Assembly: GCA_016719575.1 (NCBI GenBank)
Contig: JADJYV010000013.1
Span: forward strand, 682,001 to 746,000
Reading direction: 5' to 3'
DNA: 64,000 nucleotides
Source: Pseudobdellovibrionaceae bacterium
Lineage (GTDB): Bacteria; Bdellovibrionota; Bdellovibrionia; Bdellovibrionales; Bdellovibrionaceae
Positions 27,213 to 35,890 of the stretch are shown here, piece by piece (position 1 is the first letter of the stretch; each line of letters begins with the position of its first letter). The notes under the pieces are model-generated. The model was given only the letters and a program-made list of their open reading frames with translations, did no database searches and was not told the origin of the DNA. Made by a program: the position numbers and the translations under genes.

Positions 27213-27431
27213 TTATTTGTGACGGTACATAATAAGACCATGAGTAGGATCATACGGAGACACTCCGACTGTTACTCGGTCACCCACAACAACACGAATG
27301 TTGAATCGGCGCATTTTACCACACAACTTTGCAGATATTTCCACAGTGTTGTCCAGTTGTACCTTATAGATACCTCCAGCGAGAGCATCTACAACCTTAC
27401 CATCTAATTGAGCTAAATCTTCTTTTGCCAT
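27213..27431 (-). CDS. infA: Translation initiation factor IF-1
   Basis: IF-1 is a 72-residue OB-fold protein that occupies the ribosomal A site during initiation. The sequence fits the family from MAKEDLAQLDGKVVDAL through C-G-K-M-R-R-F-N-I to GDRVTVGVSPYD. I start it at the ATG at 27431, the family position; another ATG nine bases upstream is in frame and neither has an ideally spaced ribosome site (GAGGGG lies between the two). The closing residues are IMYRHK. Confidence 0.95.
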   Translation of the reverse strand: MAKEDLAQLDGKVVDALAGGIYKVQLDNTVEISAKLCGKMRRFNIRVVVGDRVTVGVSPYDPTHGLIMYRHK

Positions 27432-27479
27432 GCCCCTCATATGTAGGTGAGTTTTGGAAGCTAAGCAATAAAATTTTCA

Positions 27480-28012
27480 CTAAGTAGATTTATAGTTACT
27501 AATAAGCATTTTAATTCCCTGCTCAAAAAGAACTTCCAACCGATCATTTTCGTTCGACAAAACATAACCCCAGCCCAAGATCTTGTGCTGAATAGGCTTC
27601 TTTGCCTCGAATTGCGCGGTCATGTTATAAATCTGAGGCTTTTCTGATTTATATTTGAGAAATAAATCAGCCCACTTCGCCTGTTCTTCGTGCAGTCCAG
27701 ACTTTTCGGCCTTGTTTTTTTTCTCAGCTTTTTCTGCTTTCGGCGCTTTTTCTGCTTTCGGCGCTTTTTCTGCTTTCGGCGCTTTTCTGCTTTCGGCGCT
27801 TTTTCTGGCTTCGGCGCCTTTGGAGGCTTTTCCAACTTTACGGGCTCTGATTTGACAACTGGTGCTACTGCCACCGGCTTTGCCTTCGCTGCCGCTTCCG
27901 GCTTTGCAACCTTTGCCGTTTTTTTTGCATTAGGCTTTGCGTTTGTTGGTGCCTTTGCCTTTGCTGGCGCTTTTGCTTTAGCAGTCACTTTTTTTACGAC
28001 TTTCTTTGCCAT
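27480..28012 (-). pseudogene. Lys/Ala-rich protein gene with a one-base frameshift in a tandem repeat
   Basis: The first part reads MAKKVVKKVTAKAKAP and continues as Lys/Ala/Pro-rich repeats. It then meets five 18-base units coding APKAEK. One unit has 17 bases (T4 instead of T5 at 27783-27786), so the frame changes to RRKQKK repeats and ends at 27620. In the restored frame the repeats continue as APKAEK and run into a normal-looking C-terminal domain: WADLFLKYKSEKPQIYNMTA, then HKILGWGYVLSNENDRLEVL, stop at 27480. The conserved-looking tail shows that the intact gene was about 177 codons. Function unknown. Slippage in the repeat could also switch the gene on and off. Confidence 0.75.
27727..27815. 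repeat. Five tandem 18-bp units (one with 17 bp)
   Basis: Units start at 27727, 27745, 27763, 27781 and 27798 with sequence GCTTTTTCTGCTTTCGGC on the plus strand. The fourth lacks one T and the fifth has GG for GC. They encode APKAEK on the minus strand and carry the frameshift of the surrounding gene. Confidence 0.9.
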
Positions 28013-28154
28013 CGATACTGTCCTCGCTCATTTCAAGAAGATCCACGAACGGTCAAAATCTCTTAACATAAAGAGACTTATCCTATCACCCGTCGTCTTG
28101 ACATCAAAAAAATTATAGGATTTTCTTGTGCAAGGCATCACCAGGGAGGCCTTT

Positions 28155-29201
28155 ATGATTAGTGCACAACAAATCCACGAGATACCCAGCGAAGTTCTAA
28201 AATATATCCATGGACCTCTTGGTGCCAAGGCTCTAAAAATTCTTCCGCCCGAGTGTGCCAACGCCGAGGCTGTTGTTTTTGTAAGCAAACAAGCGCAATT
28301 AGATTCCGCATTAAAACATAACGCTTCGATTGTCATTGCCCACAAAGATCTCCAAATTCCAGAAAAATCTCACGCCTGTTTCTTTACAACACCCCATATT
28401 CAATTGGCCGTTGCGACAGTTGCTGCTCTTTTTGATAAAAAGATCCAGCGTTTCCAGCAAGAAGAACACATTCACCCTCGAAGTTTTATTCACGCCTCCG
28501 CCCTTCTTGGAAAAAATGTCATCGTAGGATCCGGCGCAGTCATTGGCGCTGAAACTCATATCGGGGACGGTTCGATTATTGGAGCAAACTCAGTCATCGA
28601 AACCCATGCCCGTGTTGGTAGCAATACAATAATTCACCCCCTGGTCTTTCTCGGAGCCTATTGCGAAGTCGGTTCCTTCTGCGAAATCCACCCGCACACC
28701 ACGATTGGGGCAGATGGTTTTGGTTTTGTTCCCCTCAAAACATCTCATCCCATAAAAATTCCGCAACTGGGACGCGTCGTCATCGGTGATCACGTCGAAA
28801 TTGGCTCTAACTGCGCAATCGATCGAGCGGCAATGACCGAAACCCACATTCACTCAGGAACCAAGCTCGACAATCTCTGCCATATTGCTCATAATTGTGA
28901 AATAGGAGAAAATAGCCTCATTGCTGCAGGCTTTATGATGGCCGGATCTAGCAAGCTCGGAAAAAACTTTGTTGTTGGTGGCGGCGCTGTCGTCTCAGAC
29001 CACGTCGAAGTCTCGGACAATGTGATGGTGGCAGGGCTTTCTGGCGTCACGAATGACATCACCGAGTCCGGCCAATATGGCGGTTACCCTTTACAACCGC
29101 TCAAAGACTCACTAAAAACAATAGCTACTATGATTCATTTAACAAAAATGCGAAAACAGCTTAGCCGAATCATAAAACATCTGAATCTTTCAGAAGACTA
29201 A
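28155..29201 (+). CDS. lpxD: UDP-3-O-acylglucosamine N-acyltransferase
   Basis: LpxD adds the second acyl chain to UDP-3-O-acyl-glucosamine in lipid A synthesis. The start at 28155 follows GGAGG and gives 348 residues. After an N-terminal uridine-binding domain come many hexapeptide repeats of the left-handed beta helix: [20 protein letters not shown], then [10 protein letters not shown] near residue 190. The catalytic-His region is [18 protein letters not shown] near 235. The C-terminal helix ([14 protein letters not shown]) matches the acyl-carrier-binding extension. Other lpx genes are not adjacent in this window. Confidence 0.95.
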   Translation: MISAQQIHEIPSEVLKYIHGPLGAKALKILPPECANAEAVVFVSKQAQLDSALKHNASIVIAHKDLQIPEKSHACFFTTPHIQLAVATVAALFDKKIQRFQQEEHIHPRSFIHASALLGKNVIVGSGAVIGAETHIGDGSIIGANSVIETHARVGSNTIIHPLVFLGAYCEVGSFCEIHPHTTIGADGFGFVPLKTSHPIKIPQLGRVVIGDHVEIGSNCAIDRAAMTETHIHSGTKLDNLCHIAHNCEIGENSLIAAGFMMAGSSKLGKNFVVGGGAVVSDHVEVSDNVMVAGLSGVTNDITESGQYGGYPLQPLKDSLKTIATMIHLTKMRKQLSRIIKHLNLSED

Positions 29202-29212
29202 AAGGAGTTTCT

Positions 29213-29581
29213 ATGCCCTACGAGTTCTATAAAATTCTTCATGTGATTGGCCTCATTTTATTATTCTCTGGCCTCAGCAGCGCCGTAGGACTAAAAATGG
29301 CCGGAGTCCCCTTTCAGGGGGCAACCAAGAAAATGGCCTTTATCACCCATGGAGTTGGGCTCTTCTTTATGCTCGTCGCTGGCTTCGGAATGATGGCCAG
29401 GCTAGGAATGATGGCCAATCCAACGCCAGGCTGGGTTTGGGCAAAAATTGGAATTTGGTTGTTGTTAGGGCTTTCGATTTCTATCGCAAAGATAAAAGGT
29501 CAAATTGGCTGGCCGTTAATTGTTCTTTTTGCTGGACTTGGAGCTACGGCCGCCTGGCTTGCTGTCTATAAACCCTTCTAA
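29213..29581 (+). CDS. Small membrane protein with four predicted helices
   Basis: The 122-residue protein has hydrophobic stretches at about 8-27, 44-64, 75-92 and 98-117, consistent with four membrane spans. His in K-I-L-H-V-I-G and FITHGVGLFFM could bind a heme or metal as in small quinone- or heme-associated membrane proteins, but this is speculative. It has AGGAG before the ATG and lies 11 bases after lpxD, so the two probably share a transcript. Confidence 0.75.
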   Translation: MPYEFYKILHVIGLILLFSGLSSAVGLKMAGVPFQGATKKMAFITHGVGLFFMLVAGFGMMARLGMMANPTPGWVWAKIGIWLLLGLSISIAKIKGQIGWPLIVLFAGLGATAAWLAVYKPF

Positions 29582-29586
29582 GAAAC

Positions 29587-30153
29587 TCAACGGGCCGATT
29601 TGTAGCTTCGACCGAAATCTTCACAGGTCCCTGCAAACAAAACCAAGTCAGTCCATTTCCCTCGAACCAAAAGTCGACGCAAACTCAGGCCTTCTTTACG
29701 AAGGCCAATTGCTTTAGCCACTCGAATGGACCTTTTATTCGAGGGCGCGATTCCCGCCTCCACTCGGTGCAATTTTAAATCTAAGAAAGCAATATCCAAT
29801 ACAGCACGACAGGCCTCCGAGGCATATCCTTCCCCCCAATAATTGTTAAAAATTCGATACCCCAAAAAGGCGTTCTGAAACATCATTCTAGAAACATCCA
29901 TCAAATCCACATGACCAACAAGTATGCCATCATCTTTTCTAAAGATGCCATAACAGTAAAATCGGTCTTGCTTGCGCAGTTGCTTCTGCTCAGCTAGTGT
30001 TTTTTTAAATTTTTCTCGAGTGAGTTCGCTGTCTTTCCATCGGCTTTCATCCCACTCATTGCGAGCGGGATGAAGTATTGCATAAGCCTGGCTCCAGTTT
30101 TCATAATCACTTAGAGCCAATGGCCTGATGATCAATCTTTTTGTGATACCCAT
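29587..30153 (-). CDS. GNAT acetyltransferase, RimJ/RimL-like
   Basis: The 188-residue protein begins TKRLIIRPLALSDYENW, the usual opening of RimJ/RimL-type acetyltransferases. It shows LVGHVDLMDVSR, then G-Y-R-I-F-N-N-Y-W-G-E-G-Y-A-S-E-A (the acetyl-CoA loop), and P-S-N-K-R-S-I-R-V-A-K-A-I-G-L-R near the end. Family members acetylate N termini of ribosomal proteins, or small molecules and cell-wall peptides. The substrate is not predictable here. It is convergent with the membrane-protein gene with a five-base gap. Confidence 0.88.
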   Translation of the reverse strand: MGITKRLIIRPLALSDYENWSQAYAILHPARNEWDESRWKDSELTREKFKKTLAEQKQLRKQDRFYCYGIFRKDDGILVGHVDLMDVSRMMFQNAFLGYRIFNNYWGEGYASEACRAVLDIAFLDLKLHRVEAGIAPSNKRSIRVAKAIGLRKEGLSLRRLLVRGKWTDLVLFAGTCEDFGRSYKSAR

Positions 30154-30162
30154 CTGATCCGC

Positions 30163-31287
30163 CTAAAACATCGAGTACTTGAGCCAACGACATTCAATAT
30201 TTCCGTTAAAAACAAAATGCTTTCGCGTCGACTTTAATTTTAAATCGCCAATGAGGTCCTTATTGCCCGAAAGTATCCAAGCATCCCATCCCTTAAAGCG
30301 ATGTTTAAGCGTAAAACTTAGATCCCGATAAACATCTCGAAGATTGTCTTCGTCACCAATGCGGGCACCGTAAGGAGGGTTGACGATAATCAATCCGGAC
30401 TCAACTGGAGGTTCAACTGTTGCGACTGGCTCCCTCTTAAATTCAATCACATTATCAACTCCGGCACGTTTGGCATTCTCTTTTGCAATAACAAGCACCC
30501 TGCGATCAATATCATAACCATAAAGCTTGAACGGCAAATCCTCGAGCTCCTGATCCATCGCCTCATCAACAAGCTTTTCCCAAACGGCCTTGTCGTAGTT
30601 CAACCATCGCTGAAAACCAAAACCCTTGCGCTGCAAACCAGGAGCAATTCTAAGAGCCATCATTGCACCCTCGATTAAAAAGGTTCCCGAACCAACCATA
30701 AAATCCACCAGAGGGCTCTTGCAATCCCACTCGGAAAGCAAGAGTAGACCCGCTGCTAAATTTTCTTTTAGCGGAGCCTCTCCAGTTTCTTTGCGATATC
30801 CACGCATAAAAAGACTGTCACCGGAAGTATCAAGAGCAATCATAAATTGATTTTTCATTGCCCGCACATGAATCCGCAGATCGGGATCAATATTATCAAC
30901 ATCAGGACGGACATCAAATTTGTCGCGAAACTGATCGACAATGGCATCTTTAACTTTCATGGCAACAAAGCGCTGATCATGCATCATCGACTCTTTGATC
31001 GTTGCATCAATACAGATTGTTTGATTGGGCTTAATGTATTTTGTAAAATCGTGCCGACGGATTTGATTATAAAGTTCCTCAGGCTGATAGGCTGAGAATT
31101 CAAGGACTGGCTTTAAAATTCGACTGGCAGTTCGCGACCACAGGTTGGCTTTGTAGGCCCCCTCCCAATTGCTTTCAAAAAAGACGCCCCCGGCCGTTCT
31201 TTCTAAAACATGAAGACCTAAAGCTGTTAGTTCTTTTTCGAGAGGTTCCACGAGACCTTTTGGTGTGGATGCAAAAAATTCTGGCAT
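30163..31287 (-). CDS. THUMP-domain RNA methyltransferase, RlmL-like
   Basis: The start is the ATG at 31287 with AGGAG eight bases upstream (374 residues); a TTG start 18 bases further is less likely. The N-terminal part (about 1-150) is a ferredoxin-like/THUMP RNA-binding module, including DATIKESMMHDQRFVAMKVKDA. The C-terminal Rossmann methyltransferase shows DFMVGSGTFLIEGAMMA near 200, GYDIDRRVL near 270 and the amino-methylase motif IVNPPYGARIGD near 313. This fits the N-terminal half of RlmL (N2-methylation of G2445 in 23S rRNA) and related Trm-type enzymes. The exact target base is inferred from family only. Confidence 0.9.
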   Translation of the reverse strand: MPEFFASTPKGLVEPLEKELTALGLHVLERTAGGVFFESNWEGAYKANLWSRTASRILKPVLEFSAYQPEELYNQIRRHDFTKYIKPNQTICIDATIKESMMHDQRFVAMKVKDAIVDQFRDKFDVRPDVDNIDPDLRIHVRAMKNQFMIALDTSGDSLFMRGYRKETGEAPLKENLAAGLLLLSEWDCKSPLVDFMVGSGTFLIEGAMMALRIAPGLQRKGFGFQRWLNYDKAVWEKLVDEAMDQELEDLPFKLYGYDIDRRVLVIAKENAKRAGVDNVIEFKREPVATVEPPVESGLIIVNPPYGARIGDEDNLRDVYRDLSFTLKHRFKGWDAWILSGNKDLIGDLKLKSTRKHFVFNGNIECRWLKYSMF

Positions 31288-31325
31288 AAGAGCGCTCCTG
31301 TCCAAGAAACGCTCACTTAGAAAGG

Positions 31326-33053
31326 CTACGTTTCCCTATATTGTGGGCCGCCGCCTCCTTCGGGCGCCGTCCATTCGATGTTTTCGAACGGGCACTTAAT
31401 ATCACAAGTCTTACAGTGAATACAATTTGTATAGTTTACCTGCAGATCAAACTGTCCCTGATGCTTCTGAGACGAAATCATTTCATACACACTGGCTGGA
31501 CAGAAATGATTACAGGGTGATTTGTATTTAGGCTCACACACCGTTCGGCAGTGGTCCGGGTTTTTAATCAAAAGATGATTAGGAGAATCCTCATCATGCA
31601 TTGTACCCGTAAGATAAACACTTGAAAGTTTGTCAAAAAATAGCTGGCCGTCGGGCTTAGGGAGCTTGTTCTCTTCTGCGCCAAGCCCTTCAGGACCCCA
31701 AATCTCCACAACTCTTTGAGTGGTTTCGGCGTCTTTATGGACTGGCATACGATCCGACAAACCGCGTCCGCCCGTGATTTCTTGCAATGCGATCAATGGC
31801 AATGAGGCCATCATACCTAAGCTCAGCGTTTGATGAAAATTTCGAACGCGATAAAGCTCTGACTTTATAAAACTACCATGCACTTTAGATTCATACAGAG
31901 AGGTTGTCGCACTTGAGAAATCAGCTTTAAGTACTCCCTCAAAGGCTGCTTCCGCAGCCAGCATTCCCGATTTCATTGCCAAATGGATGCCCTTCAGCTT
32001 TTGCACATCCACCATGCTGGCTGAGTCACCCACCACCATCCAGCCATTTCCAGAAAGTTTGGGCATTGAATACCAGCCGCCAGCAGGAAGCGTCTTGCCT
32101 CCATAGGCCACGACCTTTCCTCCTTCGAGCATTTTTCTTAAAAAGGGATGAGTTTTTAACTTTTGTAATTCACGGTGTGGATCCAAGAGAGGATCCTGAC
32201 TGTCTAAATAGGCCACAAGTCCAACAACGATTTTATCCCCCGGAAGGGTATATATAAACGTGCCCCCGATGGATTTCTTTAGCGGAAATCCCATCGTGTG
32301 AATCACCTGCCCTGGTTCGACAGTACCCGGAGGCATTTGAATGATCTCCTTGACTCCCTCTTCAAACACTTCCTCATTCTTTTCCGCGCGGAGGTTCAAT
32401 CTACTTGAAACTTTTTGAAAGAGTGATCCCCTTGTTCCTTCAGCGAAAACCACACATTTTGAATTTAAAATCAGACCAGGTTCGAAGTTTGCCTTAGGAT
32501 TTCCATTTTTATCCCGTCCTTTGTCGCCAGTGCGTACTCCAACGATCTTATCCCCTTCATAGAGGGCTTCCACTGCAGCAAAACCAGGAAAAATATTAAT
32601 ACCCTTTTCTTCACATTTTTGCGCTAGCCAGCGGTTCAGTTTCGACAAGGATACAATATAATTTCCCACATTATGAAATGGTGGCGGGACCACTGGCAAT
32701 TTAACCGAATAATCAGAACCCAGATAATAAACAGCATCTTTTTTTACTTCGGCATCTAACGGACAACCCTGGGTTTTGAAATCCGGCATCAGTTCTTCAA
32801 GAGCCTTTGGATTTAAGACTGCACCTGAAAAACTATGAGCTCCTATTTCCGAGCCTTTTTCTAAAACAACAATCATCTGCTCAGGCAGGGGATCCCCTTG
32901 TTTCTTCCCGGCAGCCACATCTGCATTGTGCTTCTCAATTTGATTCTGAAAATGCAATGCACACGAAAGGCCCGCAGAGCCGCCTCCAACAATTAGGATG
33001 TCGACGTCCATTGTTTCCCTAGTCACACCTTCCGGCAATTGATCGTAAATCAT
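31326..33053 (-). CDS. Electron transfer flavoprotein-ubiquinone oxidoreductase
   Basis: The enzyme passes electrons from reduced ETF to ubiquinone, mainly during fatty acid and amino acid oxidation. The start at 33053 follows TTTGGAG and gives 575 residues. Residues 19-35 hold the FAD-binding DILIVGGGSAGLSCALHF. Membrane/quinone regions and GDSASMVDVQKLKGIHLAMKSG follow near 350-370. The C terminus contains the 4Fe-4S ferredoxin-like segment NCIHCKTCDIKCP with an earlier Cys near residue 520. All key features of the ETF-QO family are present. No etfAB genes lie in this window. Confidence 0.95.
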   Translation of the reverse strand: MIYDQLPEGVTRETMDVDILIVGGGSAGLSCALHFQNQIEKHNADVAAGKKQGDPLPEQMIVVLEKGSEIGAHSFSGAVLNPKALEELMPDFKTQGCPLDAEVKKDAVYYLGSDYSVKLPVVPPPFHNVGNYIVSLSKLNRWLAQKCEEKGINIFPGFAAVEALYEGDKIVGVRTGDKGRDKNGNPKANFEPGLILNSKCVVFAEGTRGSLFQKVSSRLNLRAEKNEEVFEEGVKEIIQMPPGTVEPGQVIHTMGFPLKKSIGGTFIYTLPGDKIVVGLVAYLDSQDPLLDPHRELQKLKTHPFLRKMLEGGKVVAYGGKTLPAGGWYSMPKLSGNGWMVVGDSASMVDVQKLKGIHLAMKSGMLAAEAAFEGVLKADFSSATTSLYESKVHGSFIKSELYRVRNFHQTLSLGMMASLPLIALQEITGGRGLSDRMPVHKDAETTQRVVEIWGPEGLGAEENKLPKPDGQLFFDKLSSVYLTGTMHDEDSPNHLLIKNPDHCRTVCEPKYKSPCNHFCPASVYEMISSQKHQGQFDLQVNYTNCIHCKTCDIKCPFENIEWTAPEGGGGPQYRET

Positions 33054-33088
33054 AATGATCTCCAAAGTAAAAAATAGAAAAAGCGTCC

Positions 33089-33358
33089 CTAAAAACTCTC
33101 ATCACCACCAGGCTCAAGCTCGGACTCTGTTTGGGGTGCCATTTTCCTAATTGGCGCAACAAGCTGCGGTTGAACTGTTAAATCTCCCTCGTCTCGTCCC
33201 CCGGCATAAGCCCGTCTTCGTGCCTTTTGCAGAATCTCACTCTCCTTCGCTTGGTCATATACGGATCCAGCAACGACCTCTTCCGCAGGCACAGTCTGAG
33301 AAAAGACACAGAACCCTACAACGATACCCCATCGCACGAGTCGTAGTAATGAAACCAT
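33089..33358 (-). CDS. Small secreted protein, unknown function
   Basis: The ATG at 33358 has GGAGG seven bases upstream. The 89-residue product starts with a signal peptide (MVSLLRLVRWGIVVGFCVFS, cleavage near VPA). The mature part is short and charged, with KARRRAYAGGRDEGD and an acidic end (ESELEPGGDESF). No family recognised. It sits between the nitrilase and the ETF-QO gene on the same strand. Confidence 0.6.
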   Translation of the reverse strand: MVSLLRLVRWGIVVGFCVFSQTVPAEEVVAGSVYDQAKESEILQKARRRAYAGGRDEGDLTVQPQLVAPIRKMAPQTESELEPGGDESF

Positions 33359-33420
33359 AAAAACCTCCGAAAACATTTATCTCAAAACAACTTCAGAAAA
33401 AAGTCATCTGATAAAGAACT

Positions 33421-34257
33421 CTATTTTAAGGAAATACGCCGATGCTGAGCCATTGGGATCTGGTTCCTAACTGTTTCGATCTTAACTTTTGAAAGAGTGC
33501 AAAAATGAGTCTGAGGCCTCTCTCCATCTAAGCGAGCCAAAACCCCTCCCCATGGCTCAACAACCATAGAGTTTCCATAGGTCTCTCGGCTTACCGTTTC
33601 GCCGCGCTGACTGTGATGCCGCCCCGCTTGGGCACTTGCTGCCACATAACATTGACTTTCGATGGCTCGGGCTCTTAGCAAAATCTCCCAATGAGCTTCC
33701 CCAGTTTTCACCAAAAAAGCCGAGGGAATTAATATAAGATCAACAGGCTCTCGTGCATACTGCGAGTAAAGTTCGGCAAAGCGCACATCGTAACAAATAG
33801 ACTGAGCGATCTTCCACCCATCAATAGAAAAAATGCCTGGCCCCATCCCGTGCTTAAACACATCAGACTCGCGGATAGAAGCTTGCCCCGAAAGCTGTAT
33901 GTCAAAAAGATGGACCTTTTGGTAATTTGACTCAATCTTGCCTTGATCTGTGATAATGACTGACGAATTGTATAACAAATCTCCGATCAGCAATGGCACA
34001 GACCCTAAATGTAAAAAGGCCTTTCGTTTTTTCGCAATAACAGAAAGATCCCTAAAGACCTGATCTTCTAGAGAAAAAGGGGGAATCGACTCCCCCTCCC
34101 GAATGCGCAAATACAAACAATTCTCTGGAAACAAAAAAAGCCGAACCCCTGAATCCTCAGGAACCCTAGCAATAAGGCTTTCCATTTGCTCCAAACACAG
34201 GCGAACGTCGTCCACTGACGTCATCTGACACACGGCAATTTTAAGTTCCGGAGACAT
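33421..34257 (-). CDS. Carbon-nitrogen hydrolase (nitrilase superfamily)
   Basis: The three catalytic residues of the nitrilase superfamily are visible in the 278-residue protein: Glu in LFLFPENCLYLR near 44, Lys in SNYQKVHLFDIQ near 130 and Cys in IAQSICYDVRFAELYSQ near 160. The D-V-R-F after Cys and the overall length fit the Nit/omega-amidase (branch 10) group, which hydrolyses omega-amides or deaminated glutathione. Start chosen at the ATG at 34257, behind GAGG; a second ATG lies directly before it. Cytosolic. Confidence 0.9.
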   Translation of the reverse strand: MSPELKIAVCQMTSVDDVRLCLEQMESLIARVPEDSGVRLFLFPENCLYLRIREGESIPPFSLEDQVFRDLSVIAKKRKAFLHLGSVPLLIGDLLYNSSVIITDQGKIESNYQKVHLFDIQLSGQASIRESDVFKHGMGPGIFSIDGWKIAQSICYDVRFAELYSQYAREPVDLILIPSAFLVKTGEAHWEILLRARAIESQCYVAASAQAGRHHSQRGETVSRETYGNSMVVEPWGGVLARLDGERPQTHFCTLSKVKIETVRNQIPMAQHRRISLK

Positions 34258-34319
34258 CATCACCTCGGTACCCAATATCGTATTTAATTCGCAATAAAAA
34301 TGTAATGAATTTCTAGGAA

Positions 34320-34679
34320 TTATTCAGAGAGCTCAGAAAGAGTAGCTGCTTTAACCTCTTTGCACTTCCAAACATTGCTCTCCAATGTTTTTCGAATGCC
34401 CTCTAAAATGGTATCGCAGCCATTTGGCTTTAAAGAGGCGCCTACGACCTGGTCCACTCCAAATTTGGTGTAAACAGCGCGGCAACCGCCATCAGGATTT
34501 TTATCTGTCCGCAAGGTTCTTACAGCTTTCTCGTTCTTACATACAATCGTGGTCGCAAAAACAGAAGTGGTAATAGAAAAAAAAGAGATCAGAGTGCAAA
34601 ACAAAAGAATAAAGGCCCTTTTAAAAGAGCCTTTATAGGAGCGTATGAAATAAAAAGTGACTTCTCGTTTCAACAACAT
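34320..34679 (-). CDS. Secreted protein of unknown function, start uncertain
   Basis: The 119-codon frame has a hydrophobic stretch at about 23-43 followed by ATTIVCKNEKAV, so a signal peptide is likely, with cleavage near VFA. Mature part contains four Cys. The only ATG lies three bases after the rplX stop and lacks a clear ribosome site. A hairpin (34614-34637) resembling the rplX terminator lies inside the first 22 codons. The true start may therefore be a TTG nearer the signal. Function unknown. Confidence 0.55.
   Translation of the reverse strand: MLLKREVTFYFIRSYKGSFKRAFILLFCTLISFFSITTSVFATTIVCKNEKAVRTLRTDKNPDGGCRAVYTKFGVDQVVGASLKPNGCDTILEGIRKTLESNVWKCKEVKAATLSELSE
34610..34640 (-). terminator. 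Hairpin resembling a terminator downstream of rplX
   Basis: On the minus strand AAAGGCTCTTTT pairs with AAAAGGGCCTTT, followed by the T-rich ATTCTTTTGTTTTG. This would end the rpmB-rplX transcript. It overlaps the 5' part of the next frame, which argues for a later start of that gene. Confidence 0.65.
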
Positions 34680-34682
34680 CGA

Positions 34683-34946
34683 TTAAGCAGACTTAGATTT
34701 GGCAGCCTTTTTAGATGTTTTCTTCTCTTTTGCTGGGGCATCCACAAGCTTTACGTTTGAATAATCGATAAAGCCTTCTTTTTTTAGCAAACCCTCTTTT
34801 TTATCAAAATGAGTTTGTACTTTGACTCCTTGAACCTGAATTTTCATTGCGGCAGAGTCAACAGCCAAGACAGTTCCCTTTTTACCCTTATCAGAACCGG
34901 TAATAACTTGTACTGTGGCACCTTTTTTAATTTTCAATTTAATCAC
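34683..34946 (-). CDS. rplX: Ribosomal protein L24 (uL24), short
   Basis: The 87-residue protein has a KOW motif (KKGATVQVITGSDKGKKGTV, residues 7-26), then VQGVKVQTHF and the closing L24 segment KEGFIDYSNVKLVD. The tail is Lys/Ala/Ser-rich. uL24 starts assembly of the large subunit. Usually rplX lies in the S10-spc gene cluster; here it follows rpmB by 14 bases, away from that cluster. Whether it is the only copy cannot be judged here. Confidence 0.85.
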   Translation of the reverse strand: MIKLKIKKGATVQVITGSDKGKKGTVLAVDSAAMKIQVQGVKVQTHFDKKEGLLKKEGFIDYSNVKLVDAPAKEKKTSKKAAKSKSA

Positions 34947-34960
34947 GGTCTACTTCCTTA

Positions 34961-35251
34961 TTAATTCTTGTTAGAGCCAATTTTCTTTTTGATTCTTAGC
35001 TTCACTGACAAAGCGCGCTTTGAAAGCTTTGCGTCTTCCTGATTGAGGATAAAGTTATCGAAACCACCCATGTGCTCCATGTCACGAATAGCACTTGTGG
35101 CAACTTGCATTCTAACCATTGAGTTCAAAATACGGCTAAATATGCGTTTTTTTTGAACATTTGGTTGAGCAATAGATTTAGTTTTAATGTTGGAATGGCT
35201 CACCAAGTTCTTTACAACAGGGCCTTTTCCAGTTAGTTCGCATCTGCTCAT
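34961..35251 (-). CDS. rpmB: Ribosomal protein L28 (bL28)
   Basis: The protein of 96 residues starts MSRCELTGKGPVVKNLVSHS, the L28 opening of alphaproteobacterial type, and continues with T-K-S-I-A-Q-P-N-V-Q-K-K-R and the C-terminal SAIRDMEHMGGFDNFIL. The Cys pairs that bind zinc in some L28 proteins are absent (only Cys4). It heads a leftward rpmB-rplX unit divergent from rpsR. GGAGC precedes the ATG. Confidence 0.92.
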   Translation of the reverse strand: MSRCELTGKGPVVKNLVSHSNIKTKSIAQPNVQKKRIFSRILNSMVRMQVATSAIRDMEHMGGFDNFILNQEDAKLSKRALSVKLRIKKKIGSNKN

Positions 35252-35371
35252 TGTCAGCTCCTTAAATTTAAACCGGTCAAAACAAGAATCATTCGTATAT
35301 GAAAAAAGACACTTGTTGGCAACTCATTTTTGTCGTATATACATCGACTCACTAACGAAGAGGATAAAATC

Positions 35372-35641
35372 ATGAAAAAAGCGACAAGAAGCAAATACAG
35401 ACAAGAATTCTCCGGCGACCACCTTTTTGATTATAAAGACCCTTCGTCTCTAACTCGTTTTGTTAGCGATGGCGGCAAAATTACGCCTTCTCGCATCTCT
35501 AAGTTGAGCATAGCTCAGCAAAAACGGGTTGCTGCTGCTGTAAAAAAGGCTCGAAGCTTGGCTTTGCTACCTAACGGAATGCCTGCTTACGATACTTTCA
35601 ATAGAAGCGAATCAATCTCTCCAGTTCCATTTGAAATTTAA
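35372..35641 (+). CDS. rpsR: Ribosomal protein S18 (bS18)
   Basis: Starting at 35372 (AGAGGA eight bases upstream) the protein has 89 residues. The core DYKDPSSLTRFVSDGGKITP, followed by S-R-I-S-K-L-S-I-A-Q-Q-K-R-V and KKARSLALLP, is the S18 signature that binds 16S rRNA next to S6. A tail of about 20 residues extends beyond LALLP. S18 is normally encoded with rpsF and rplI; here it stands alone, divergent from rpmB, and is closed by its own terminator. Confidence 0.92.
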   Translation: MKKATRSKYRQEFSGDHLFDYKDPSSLTRFVSDGGKITPSRISKLSIAQQKRVAAAVKKARSLALLPNGMPAYDTFNRSESISPVPFEI

Positions 35642-35667
35642 ATTCGGCCTCATTGACTTCGTTAGAA

Positions 35668-35701
35668 GTAAAAAGCCAAGGTATCAACCTTGGCTTTTTG
35701 C
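35668..35701 (+). terminator. Terminator of rpsR
   Basis: AAAAAGCCAAGGT and ACCTTGGCTTTTT form a perfect stem around a four-base loop, followed by T-rich sequence. Strong rho-independent terminator. Confidence 0.95.
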
Positions 35702-35890
35702 ATTTTTTACCCACTGCAATGCCTCTCCCTCAACACTCTAAGTATTTGTCTCGTATCCAGGAAACTAGTCCAAATCTTCACACATAACTACGAAGAGTAT
35801 CGCTCATCTATTTTATAATGAAAACCATGCCCTCATGCGCGTGGGCAAAATCTTGCAATCCGACCTCGTAAACATCAACGAGGAGGGGTT

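Noticed and set aside
27727..27815. Regular 18-bp repeats as a CRISPR array
   Set aside because: There are no spacers; the units are contiguous and code APKAEK within a gene.
27690..28118. Plus-strand frame of 142 codons opposite the Lys/Ala-rich gene
   Set aside because: The Phe/Ala repeats are the antisense reading of the APKAEK units; no ribosome site.
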